DNA of 64,000 bases from Athripsodes cinereus (lineage: Eukaryota > Arthropoda > Insecta > Trichoptera > Leptoceridae): the NCBI GenBank assembly GCA_947579605.1, contig OX388305.1:32067542-32131541 (forward strand), written 5' to 3'. The notes below the pieces were generated by a model. The model did not search any database. It was not told the DNA's origin and worked only from the letters and a program-made list of their open reading frames with translations. Shown one piece after another: positions 55,340 through 64,000 of this stretch (positions are counted from its first letter, which is position 1; every line of letters begins with the position of its first letter). A program made the position numbers and the translations under genes.

Positions 55340-55850
55340 GTATCAATAATCATACATACCATCACGCCGTTTCCCTCGCGGGGTAGGCAGAAAGGATTGA
55401 GCGCCACTTCCTTCAATCCTTGCATACATCTTTCGCTTCCGTCACTGTCATACAATTCCTCATGCATGCTCTCCTGTTCAATGTGCTCAACACGTGACCG
55501 TCCTGTAGGATTTGATTTAAATGATCTTGCCATTTAATCCTCGGACGTCCGCGTCTCCGAGCACCATTCCTCTCAGCCAAATATATCTTCTTAGTCATTC
55601 TGTCCTCATTCATTCTTTCCACGTGCCCAAACCATCTTAACTTATTTACATTCATCCTTGTTATTACACCAACTTTCATTCCACATTCCTTTCGTATATC
55701 ACTGTTACGCACACGATCTCTCAGACTTTTGCCACACATCCTTCTCAACGATCTCATTTTCACTGCATTTATGCCACTTTCATCCTTCTTTAACCATGTC
55801 CACGTCTCCCTTGCATACATAAGTGTTGGCACTAAGATAGCAGAGTATAT
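55340..55850 (-). mobile_element. LINE-A 3' end, one nonsense change
   Basis: The minus strand follows the 62599-63393 protein closely from PTLMYARETWTWLKKDES through KLRWFGHVERMNEDRM, RRGRPRIKWQDH and RRACMRNCMTVTEAKD to CKD, where TGA at 55413-55415 replaces an Arg codon. The rest of the C-terminus and the GGCGTGATGGTATG tail follow. Truncated at about 55848. Close similarity to 62599 shows recent activity of this subfamily. Confidence 0.85.
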
Positions 55851-56159
55851 ATTATCAATAATCAGCCTAGTGCAAAGCGGCTTAGTGCGGTGGGTTTAGG
55901 TGTTCTTGTGCACATTCCTATATACTATATACCTAGGTAATACTTTGTATCACTGGTGGTGATTGTAAAACTACATAATAATATTATGCACTCTATACAT
56001 AGAATAATACATAAGTAGGTTCACGTAAAGTGTAAGTAGTATAGGTATGAAGTGAGTGTCGTGTCTCTAGTGTAGATATATCTCATCTGTTAGAAGAGGA
56101 TGGGGATGTTCGAGTACAAGCATAGTAGCGTAGTTGTATGGTGTTTGTTATAGAATGAG

Positions 56160-56300
56160 TCGTTCAGCTCCCGAACAGAGTTCAGGGTTACCCTTTAGTG
56201 GGAACAGATCAATATCTGCTGTTGTAACCATGGCAACCAGCTGGTAGTATCTGAACAACCCCCCGAAGCTGGGCGGAAACTTCCGAACTTTCATCTCAAA
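56160..56300. other. GC-richer island with RFX X-box
   Basis: TCAGCTCCCGAACAGAGTTC, the X-box, and CCCCGAAGCTGGGCGGAAAC. Candidate enhancer or promoter; no transcript evidence. Confidence 0.35.
56224..56237. promoter_or_regulatory. RFX-type X-box, exact palindromic consensus
   Basis: GTAACCATGGCAAC is the canonical X-box bound by RFX transcription factors, which in insects act in ciliated sensory neurons. Functional role here is inferred only from the motif. Confidence 0.45.
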
Positions 56301-56438
56301 TACCAGTGTACTTGTTTATAATTCGTTCCTCATTTCACCCACGTATGTATGACACTTTAAATTTACACCTACCCAGTTTTTTGATAGCTGATATTTACAG
56401 CTAACTAACTTTAGTAAAATAACATTACATAACAGAGT

Positions 56439-56483
56439 CCTCCTGATGATGCCAAGTAGAAGCCTTGGCGAAAACGTTTGAGG
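56439..56483 (+). ncRNA. Type I hammerhead ribozyme candidate
   Basis: Stem I CCUC 56439-56442; core CUGAUGA 56443-56449; extra U 56450; helix II GCCAAG/CUUGGC (56451-56456, 56464-56469) with a 7-nt loop; GAA 56470-56472; palindromic helix III AACGUU 56473-56478; H17 U at 56479; stem I' GAGG 56480-56483. All core residues canonical; the triplet UUU is allowed but usually slow. Not flanked by arms; a separate inverted repeat (AATTTGGAAATT) lies just downstream. Relatives: 39297 and 58944 minus. Confidence 0.7.
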
Positions 56484-56554
56484 TGAATAAATTTAATTTG
56501 GAAATTATACAGTGTTTTTAAATTCATTTTAATTATAATGAATTTCCAAAGTGT

Positions 56555-58767
56555 TAACACAAAAACATTTGATTTATTAAAATAACATTATCTTTTTTTT
56601 ATTTCCCACAGAACATTGAATTGTCCATTAATTAAGAAAAGAAAATAAAGTTAATTTTATTTATTTATTTAAAGGTCAAACATTATCTTAAGTTGAAAAA
56701 TTTATTTAATTGAAAGGTTTTTTCCCATTTATAATATCTATTAAGAAAAAAACTATTTTATTATAAGGTATTTTTTCGACGCAAAATGTAATTTTTTGTA
56801 GAGAAAGGTTGTGAACGATGTTTTAGTAAAAAATGTTAATCTTTTTATATACCTACAAATTTTTCCCCGGTATATAAATTTAAGATATTGAAAGGATCGA
56901 CGAGTTAACAGTTCTAACTGTCCCAATATCCCAAATATGAATATTTATACTATTGTATACTTACCTATCTATTACAATACAAAAACCCAGTTTAATTTCC
57001 ATATTGTTTTGTGTATAGTATCCGCCCAATAGTTAGATTAACCGGTTAACAAAATGACTGGGTGGTTAAAATGCCGCCACTCAATTGAATACCTAGCTGC
57101 AATGACGCATCAAGCGTTCAATAGTCTTCCTGGTCGAAGCTAGCCCGATTGTTGAAATTAAGTCTTTTTATTTGGCGCTGTAGCGTTAGAATTGATGAAC
57201 GTTGCGATAAATAATCCAGATAGATCTCTTCCTTGTAAGCCATTCAATTGAATGCCATGGTTTAACTAATACCCTAGCCATTTGGCTAACTGACTAATTC
57301 AACTATCTGGACACGACATAGAGCTTATAAAAATTCTACCTCGTTTGAAAATCTTAATCTATTTTATGAAATACTTTTTCAAATGGATGAAATCAATATT
57401 TGAGAACTATGAATTTCATAATAGCTTGCAACAATTATCAGGCCGTTCTATGGGATTTTATTAAAATAAATAATAATTCTATATTTATACCATAACAATA
57501 TTTCTTATAACTCATAAGTGGAATAAGCAGTAGATTAACATGGTAGTGGTCCTCTCTGTCCCTATGAATAAATAAATAATAAAAAAAGTACAATTCGATA
57601 GAAACAAGAAAATAAAACTTATCCATATCATTGAGTAACAACCTACACGTGCAACAAAATCAAAATGTATCTTATCAACTGGGCTTCAGTATCATAGGGC
57701 CGTGTATCATCCAGAGGCACACTTAGTGATTGAGTACGTGAGAAGGTACCTAGGTATTATAAGATCGTAGAGCTAAAACTATACATATCGGTATAACACG
57801 AACAACGCTGCCGAGGCCTCAAGGTGATTATAGCAATTTATCACACAAACTGCTCCGTATGATGCTGACTGGGCAAGTTAAGTTACTGTAAAAGAATAAT
57901 GCTGTACCTATACCTAGTTACGTATTACATGAGTGTCTGCTTTAATAGCTGTATTATTATGTCCTGCGATTTCTCTCTCCTGTTACATTCTGAAACGTGG
58001 TGTGCAATTTTTCATCGGTGCTAAATATTTTTATCACGAGCCCTGCGCCAATTTTCTTTTTTAGATTTTTCTCATAGTTTATGTTTCAAATTGATTATGA
58101 TTTTGTTATTTATGTTTTGTGAAATTTTTCAAACATTTGGTGATGCACTCAGTAAAATATAATCTTTAATATTGTTAACTGGTAAACAAAAGTAATAAAA
58201 TTAAAAACTAATTAAATTTTATTTAGTATTGAGATTAATTTGTTAAAAAGTTGATCATAATAGTTTATCGTAAAATGTAAATTCTTAAAATTCTAATATT
58301 ATAAGAAAACTAAGATCTATAATATTTTTAGACTAAAGCATATTCTGTATGAAATAAAAGATATAAAATGGTAATTTCATTGTTACTTACACCGACCCTG
58401 ATTAATTTAACAAACTTATGATTTTATAGACATTTTGTAGTCTGCAGACTAATACAAATGTCGGCATCCACCACAATAGAAGTACATAATATTTAATAAT
58501 GAGTTTGTAGATATTAGGTATATATATAGTATCTGTCCACTGCAAAATAAAATTTCAATGTATAAAATAGGTAAAACTTATCATACAACAAACCTCGCCT
58601 TATTAGATTTGGAGAAATTATCAAGTTGATAAAACTCAAATTATCAATTGAAACAGTAATAGAAATTGTACATACGAGAACACATGTAAAGATTAAACAC
58701 CTTGATCATCTGTTGTAAAAGAGTGAACAGCCTGAGTTAGGAAGTAAAACAAAATTATTATTTAAAA
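56555..58767. other. AT-rich DNA, nothing identifiable
   Basis: No gene or repeat recognised. Confidence 0.35.
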
Positions 58768-58878
58768 AAAAAGATATATCTGGGTTTTGTTATAAACCCA
58801 AATACAACCTTATACACCTTTCATAGTAGGTAAGTTAAAAGCTTTATAGCTCTACCTCCAGGCTGCCGACGAACTCTA
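58768..58878 (-). mobile_element. SINE-B, internally deleted
   Basis: ATATATCTGGGTTTTGTTAT, CCCAAATACAACCTTATACA and, after a deletion of the B-box region, GCTCTACCTCCAGGCTGCCG. Confidence 0.75.
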
Positions 58879-58943
58879 ATTTTAATTTTTAAAATAAATT
58901 AATTATAAAAACACTGTTTTATTTTCACTTCAATTTTTTAATT

Positions 58944-58980
58944 GCCTCAAACGTTTTCAGAAGGGACATGACTTACATCA
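58944..58980 (-). ncRNA. Decayed hammerhead-like relic
   Basis: The minus strand ends TTCTGAAAACGTTTGAGGC, matching 56468-56483, but helix II and the CUGANGA core are lost. Confidence 0.35.
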
Positions 58981-59204
58981 AATTTAATATATACTGATTT
59001 TTATTCGAAAAATCTTCATATTTGCTATCTTCTAACTCAGTATCCGTTCCCTAGCCCCCCCCCCCTCCTCTGATCCATAATCCCTACCACATGTTGGGTG
59101 TGTGTCAAATATTATTTTAAATTTTCTTTTTTTCTTTTGTTGTGTATTAATGTTTTATATGTTTTTTTTAAGTAAATTAGTTTTTACTAGGTTTATGTCA
59201 ATGT

Positions 59205-59340
59205 GTCGTGGTTAGATGGAAGAAATCACTTTATAGTGATAATCTCGCCACTGCACATCGTCCTGGTTTTTTAAAAAAATATATTATTTTGTTAACACTG
59301 TTATGTAATGATGATGTGCAAGAATAAATAAATAAATATT
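59205..59340 (+). mobile_element. Jockey-like LINE 3' end
   Basis: GTCGTGGTTAGATGGAAGAA, ATAGTGATAATCTCGCCACT, GCACATCGTCCTGG, then GTGCAAGAATAAATAAATAA. Same family as 46800. Confidence 0.7.
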
Positions 59341-59929
59341 TATTTTGCGAATACTTTTGTTATTTTGCATATGTATGTATTTTTAATGCATATTTTGGTA
59401 TTTTTATATTGCATTCAAGTCTATCCACTTTACAAAGTACACACCACAATATAAATAGTTGAAACCATAATGCGACTTAAATGAGAAAAGATGTGAAAGT
59501 TTTAAGAACATCCTGACATACACAAAAATCACGTAGTCTAAAATAGCAATTTCAACATAAGACTTTCAGAAAGTGTATGTACAAGGTACTGAGTGTATTA
59601 TGATGTAATAAAACCTATATTTTTTATATATAGGTATAGATATGCATACACACAAAGGAAATTTGTATTCCTGTCGCAAAGACGGTGATTTCTTCCCCAA
59701 GAACAACTTTGTATTCTTAATACAGAAAGGGTAAGGGATTATAAATATTCACAGTGCAAACAAAAATAATATAAACTGAAATAAATTCTTATGCATATTT
59801 TTTATAATATCAATATAAATTAATACCAAGGTATAATATTAAACAGGTTTAGGTTTAATGTTTCGGTTTAATCTCTCTTACTATCTCCTTTGTACGACGT
59901 ACTATGGTGTATATGTAATACCGATAAAA
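59341..59929. other. AT-rich DNA, nothing identifiable
   Basis: No gene or repeat recognised. Confidence 0.3.
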
Positions 59930-60010
59930 TACACCATAAATTACATGTTAAGAAAAAAAATTAAATCCTCAATTCAGCAGTAAAATATGCCACCCATCCT
60001 GAATATATTT
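59930..60010 (+). mobile_element. T-SINE middle fragment
   Basis: AATCCTCAATTCAGCAGTAA and ATGCCACCCATCCTGAATA match the T-SINE interior; both ends lost. Confidence 0.6.
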
Positions 60011-60072
60011 ATATTTGAATATAATAAGTGAAAGTTTACGTGTAAAATTGAGATAACATTACATGTAGGTAT

Positions 60073-60300
60073 AGACAATTCACACAGACCGAGCTAGTCC
60101 CAAACTAAGATATGAATCTTGTATTATGGGTACTAACACGACAATACACATATATACAATGCACTGAACACGTATAAATGTAACACCCAGACCCAGGACA
60201 GTTTGAAAAAGGTCATTCTTCATTGTGCCCTGGCCGGGAATCGAACCCGGGACCTTGTGACTCAAAGACAAGATAAGCCTCTGCACCACACCGTTCGTCG
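60073..60300 (-). mobile_element. SINE-A, tRNA-derived
   Basis: Minus strand: GGTGTGGTGCAGAGGCTTAT, GGTCCCGGGTTCGATTCCCG (B-box), GGCCAGGGCACAATGAAGAA, CCTGGGTCTGGGTGTTACAT and GACTAGCTCGGTCTGTG. Full-length and close to the other two copies. Confidence 0.9.
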
Positions 60301-61140
60301 ATATTACCTATATATTATAAATTTATTTACAAAAAACATATTTGTTTCAGAAAAGGAATCAATTCCTACTTTCATGTTTTACTCTAAAATTAAATATCAA
60401 ATTGATTCAATCATTAAAAGTAAAAAAAGATAATTTCAAAGTTTTCAGATCATGTTTATCAAGCAATGTGTACAAATGTCTAAATATTTTGGAAGAAATT
60501 AAACTTAAAACCTTTGAAATATCAATAAATCTTTAAACTTCAATGACAAGTTTGTGCAGAGGTGAGTAGGTGTTTCAGCATCATATGAAATGTGATAAAC
60601 ACGTGAAGAAGGATTTTTTATTGGTAAGCAAATAAAATGTGTCCTTAGAAGTAAATAGGGAGTGAATGTATTGGGGCTTCCGCAAGAATTTACTTTACAT
60701 AATAGCATGAGTCAAATTCCTAAGTTTATAATTTACCTATGATTCAGTGGCAGTAAACCAAACATAAACTAGATCGGTAGTTCAAAGAAAAAATCATACA
60801 TATGGTCATACAGCCGACCAAATTTTGCATCCAGTTTTATACTGACGTTGGTTGTAAGATTTCATTTTATTTAATTTCTCATCCAAGCTTTGTGAAAACT
60901 TGAGTGATTGTAATATATATAAAGAGGGTTAAGAATTAATATCAGGGTACTATGTCAATATTGTTTGTATAGAGCACACTTCATTATTATATTATTATGT
61001 TGGAACCTCTCGGAAGAATATTGTATCACGTATCTAGAAGGAGAATCTCATTCTCTCATTCCTCTAGCTTAATGCTTAGCGTGAGGGTTTAAAGAGATAT
61101 TAATCAATAATAATAAAATACTATCTGATAGAGTAATATT
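60301..61140. other. AT-rich DNA, nothing identifiable
   Basis: No gene or repeat recognised. Confidence 0.35.
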
Positions 61141-61200
61141 CCATCAGATTGATAATGACCTGATAAGTCGAAAGACGTCTCTCTCGTGATCAATAACTTA
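61141..61200 (+). ncRNA. Hammerhead-like core, U3-A8 variant, solo
   Basis: Core UUGAUAA 61149-61155; extra U; helix II GAC/GUC; GAA 61170-61172; palindromic helix III AGACGUCU 61173-61180; C17 61181; then UCUCGUGAUCAAUAAC. Stem I pairs through AGA/UCU only next to the core. Arms are missing, so this is a solo relic of the foldback family. Confidence 0.5.
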
Positions 61201-62002
61201 TATATAACATTTACAAGTACAACAGTGACAATTTTAACAAAATAATATATCAGTAAATTTAAAGAAATCAAATGATCAAACATCAAACAGAAAACCAATT
61301 TTGTGTGATACCTACATGCAATGTGAATAAACATATACATATATATAAATACATACATACACAGTTACACTAATACACAGTCATGTAGACATTAAATAAT
61401 TTAAAATGGAAGAATATATTATAACAGACATGAGGTAAAAAATACTGAGATATTAAGTTTTCTCATTCAGATTCCATATTGACATTACCCATCCCAAGAC
61501 TGAATACATTATCACTTTTCACTTGTCACTCCTCTATACGATGCCTTAATCATTTGCAAAACTTTCCGTACAAGACATCTGCGGCACATTTCCACCCACT
61601 ACATCAGGAAATAAACTTACTCAGAGTTCCTTCTATAGATATATGTACATAATAGACAAATATATTATGTACTTACTTTATATTAACCCAATGCTTCGTA
61701 CTTCGTACATCTACAGAAACACCCGCAGTACGTAATTAATTACTTGGCATTAAGAGAAAATGTTGTATACACATTACACATACATACAGCGCGTTTTTGT
61801 ACATTCTAATATTTGAATCTTAAAACTTCATTGACGCTGAATGGTTTTAGTTAGTATAAATGTAAATTTCCTAGGACTATATCTCTCATCAAAACGAATA
61901 ATTATTATTTATTATTCTAAGAACATTTAAAAAACTGAAATATCGTATAATTACAATACATTGGTGCAATAATTTTGTGATAATTGTAAACTAAGTACCT
62001 AA
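61201..62002. other. AT-rich DNA, nothing identifiable
   Basis: No gene or repeat recognised. Confidence 0.35.
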
Positions 62003-62512
62003 GTATTGCAACGTCGTTTATGCTGGGCTACCTCGAAGCCTTCTCAATCGTTTGCAGCTGGCATTCAACAGTGCTGCGCGGCTCATTTTCTGTGATGGCA
62101 AAAGATGCCACATCACTCCCCTCCTAAAACGACCACACTGGCTGAGGGTGGAGGAAAGGGTGACATTCAAGGTATGCCTTTTGGTCTACAAGGCTATAAA
62201 TAAAATGGCACCATCGTGCCTCACAGAGCTTTTTCCCCTTGACTCGACGACTAGAAGACCTCTGCGCTCTTCAGAACTGGCCGTGAATAGATTTACTGAG
62301 CCCAATAGAGCCGGTTAGTCTAACTTCCATGAGAGGGCCTTTGGCGTTGTTGGACTGGTTATGTGGAATCGCCTACCGATGCCATTGAGAGATAGTCAGG
62401 CTGTCACCAGCTTCAGAAGCAAATTAAAAACAGAACTCTTCACTGGCGCCCTTGAGACAGTCTAGGGACTGTTAAACGGTGTCATCCAAAATCATCATCA
62501 TCATAACATTCA
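62003..62512 (+). mobile_element. CR1/L2-like LINE, C-terminal part and 3' UTR
   Basis: The + frame from about 62019 reads GLPRSLLNRLQLAFNSAARL, HITPLLKRPHWLRVEERV, FKVCLLVYKAINKMAPSCL, then RRPLRSSELAV, one internal TAG at 62315-62317, then RAFGVVGLVMWNRLP and SFRSKLKTELF to a final TAG near 62465. The order LQ..NSAARL, HITP.L..LHWL, R..FK..L..YKA, G.AP.YL, R.LRSS, RAF....P.LWN.LP, SF...LKT.LF is diagnostic of the C-terminus of CR1/L2-clade LINE proteins. 3' UTR ends with (ATC)n. 5'-truncated. Confidence 0.9.
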
Positions 62513-62513
62513 T

Positions 62514-62572
62514 TCGTTCACTGTGACGGTGTTTAGGTAGTAGAATCCCATAGCGAAATAAATAAAACAATT
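62514..62572. mobile_element. Left end of a hammerhead-family foldback
   Basis: CACTGTGACGGTGTTTAGGT then AGTAGAATCCCATAGCGAAA + TAAATAAAACAA is the family left terminus (compare 11012 and the inverse of 47450-47508). Cut off by LINE-A. Confidence 0.75.
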
Positions 62573-62598
62573 GTTATAACTTACATACATACATACCA

Positions 62599-63393
62599 TC
62601 ACGCCGCTTCCCTCGCGGGGTAGGCAGAAAGGATCGAGCGCCACTTCCTTCTATCCTTGCATACATCTTTCGCTTCCGTCACTGTCATACAATTCCTCAT
62701 GCATGCTCTCCTGTTCAATGTGCTCAACACGTGACCGTCCTGTAGGATTTGATTTAAATGATCTTGCCATTTAATCCTCGGACGTCCGCGTCTCCGAGCA
62801 CCATTCCTCTCAGCCAAATATATCTTCTTAGTCATTCTGTCCTCATTCATTCTTTCCACGTGCCCAAACCATCTTAACTTATTTACATTCATCTTTGTTA
62901 TTACACCAACTTTCATTCCACATTCCTTTCGTATATCACTGTTACGTACACGATCTCTCAGACTCTTGCCACACATCCTTCTCAACGATCTCATTTCCAC
63001 TGCATTTATGCCACTTTCATCCTTTTTTAACCATGTCCACGTCTCACTTGCAAACATAAGTGTTGGCACTAAGATAGCAGAGTGCACCAACCTTTTAGCT
63101 GTGGTGGATATGTTTCTATTTGCAATTATTGGTCGGATTGCACCATTTACCTTATTACCAGCAACTTTTCTCCTTTCAATATCGCTTTCACACTTCCCAT
63201 CTCTCGTGAACAAACTACCTAAGTACACACATTCGTCAACTTGCTCTAACACTTCGTTGTCAATCATTACCTGGCATACTGTTCTCTCACTTCCTCTTTC
63301 AAACACCATGATTTTTGTCTTTTTTGCATTCATTCTCAATCCCTTAATCGCACAATTTTCATACACACACGTCATCATTCGCTGTAACTTCAT
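62599..63393 (-). CDS. LINE-A reverse transcriptase C-terminal fragment, 264 aa
   Basis: Longest open frame of the window; part of a 5'-truncated LINE (about 62581-63435), not a host gene. It starts just after the place where the catalytic YADD box should be. Residues 15-31 (NCAIKGLRMNAKKTKIMVF) are the conserved block downstream of that box. YLGS is at 57-60, ETWTW at 117-121, EMRSLRRMCGKSLRDRVRN at 133-151, KLRWFGHVERM at 172-182, RRGRPRIKWQDHL at 201-213, RRACMRNCMT at 228-237 and WRSILSAYP at 251-259. This layout is that of RTE/Proto2-like non-LTR elements. The RT fingers, catalytic Asps and any endonuclease are absent, so the product cannot be enzymatically complete. The stop TGA (62599-62601) lies within the terminal GGCGTGATGG block, followed at once by a (TATG)n tail; the element thus has almost no 3' UTR. 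The frame continues open upstream of the Met to about 63432. Confidence 0.85.
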   Translation of the reverse strand: MKLQRMMTCVYENCAIKGLRMNAKKTKIMVFERGSERTVCQVMIDNEVLEQVDECVYLGSLFTRDGKCESDIERRKVAGNKVNGAIRPIIANRNISTTAKRLVHSAILVPTLMFASETWTWLKKDESGINAVEMRSLRRMCGKSLRDRVRNSDIRKECGMKVGVITKMNVNKLRWFGHVERMNEDRMTKKIYLAERNGARRRGRPRIKWQDHLNQILQDGHVLSTLNRRACMRNCMTVTEAKDVCKDRRKWRSILSAYPAREAA

Positions 63394-63475
63394 GAAAAAT
63401 AAACTGGCTTCTGAGTCAAATATTGTTCATAGTAAAAATAATAGGTAGATTGTTTAATTTTATTTTATCGCTCCA

Positions 63476-63530
63476 TCCACTCTGCCTACCCCGCTTGGGG
63501 TATATGTAGATAGATAGATAGATTGATAGT
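63476..63530 (+). mobile_element. LINE-A 3' tip with ATAG tail
   Basis: CACTCTGCCTACCCCGCTTG + GGGTATATG then (ATAG)n; the terminal block of LINE-A without a body. Confidence 0.65.
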
Positions 63531-64000
63531 TATAGGTATATGTTCTCAAGAGGTGATGATGAGAATATGGAATGTTCTAACATGCGAGATGTTAATAATA
63601 CCTATTCATATATTGTCTCTCCATCTATACTCGTGTTCATAGAATATATTTTGATCAGCCAATGTTGATTATTAATGAATCAATTTGTATTATTACAGAT
63701 ATATAATATGCTTCTATTCTAATATATCACCATTTAAATCGTGTGCTGTTGGGAAAATAAGATCGCTTTAGTTACAGAAAAAGTCGATTAAATCTCTTTG
63801 CTGAGGGTTCCACAGAACTACATAATTATTATGTATTTTAAATATGTGTCATAAATATGTTATTTATCTCCATCATGAAATTTTCTCTTTACATGTACCT
63901 ATAAAAGTATTTTTGTTAAAACTTAGTTAATTACAATTTGATTTTCTTTCTAGTTAAGCATAATTATTCAAACATGTACATTGAAGGACCCACCGACCAC
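63531..64000. other. AT-rich DNA, nothing identifiable
   Basis: No gene or repeat recognised up to the window end. Confidence 0.35.

Noticed and set aside
62966..63448. 160-codon + strand frame.
   Set aside because: Antisense shadow of the LINE-A frame at 62599-63393.

Overview
The window looks like a piece of a moth or butterfly (Lepidoptera) chromosome. It is AT-rich, has many short runs such as TAGGTA and TACCTA, and is packed with small interspersed repeats of kinds common in Lepidoptera: tRNA-derived SINEs, 5'-truncated LINEs with microsatellite tails, foldback elements and hAT-like MITEs. I found no convincing host protein-coding gene, no rRNA or tRNA gene, and nothing bacterial or viral. 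It is best read as intergenic or intronic DNA. One 200-base assembly gap lies at 42406-42605.

Repeat families, with working names. T-SINE: about 270 bp, 14 copies, whose 3' end matches the 3' end of LINE-A and is followed by TAG/TATAG tails. LINE-A: a non-LTR element whose frame runs almost to the 3' end; body copies at 9297, 47542, 49030, 55340 and 62581 (264 codons open in the last), plus bare tails at 34453 and 63476. LINE-B: 3' ends at 14885 and 51266. CR1/L2-like LINE: 6303, 11384, 32087 and 62003. An old RTE-like reverse transcriptase lies at 22760-24010. SINE-A (16774, 40890, 60073), SINE-B (30610, 39018, 51118, 58768) and SINE-C (7845, 12228, perhaps 47215) have tRNA-like heads. DNA-transposon-like elements include a 505-bp hAT with an 8-bp target duplication (16947-17451), a 192-bp hAT-like MITE (7602), a 658-bp long-inverted-repeat element (27499) and several shorter ones.

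The most interesting content is a set of foldback elements whose apical loop can be drawn as a minimal type I hammerhead ribozyme. Four loci (17878-17920, 21849-21885, 44608-44650 minus, 56439-56483) keep the canonical core CUGANGA...GAA, a paired stem I, a helix II hairpin and an NUH cleavage triplet. A second group (50141-50189, 10780 minus, 10809, 61149, 11128 minus) carries a double change at the two core positions that pair in the active fold (C3-G8 to U3-A8). At 50097-50233 the whole element is one continuous hairpin: 52-nt arms with one mismatch form stem I and the ribozyme-like core is the tip. Hammerheads are known from Penelope-like elements and retrozymes; the palindromic, modular, non-autonomous arrangement here may be undescribed.

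Layout: 0-7.5 kb sparse, with GC-rich islands at 2.3-3.25 kb; 7.6-18.3 kb dense with foldbacks, SINEs, a minisatellite and nested hAT; 18-26.6 kb sparse with the RTE fossil; 26.7-36.5 kb mixed MITEs, T-SINEs and LINE tails; 36.5-42.6 kb SINEs and nested T-SINE; 42.6-45 kb GC islands and a half foldback; 45-51.6 kb LINE-A copies, the giant hammerhead foldback and LINE-B in SINE-B; 52-60 kb sparse; 60-64 kb SINE-A, CR1 and the best LINE-A copy. Nested insertions give relative ages at several places.
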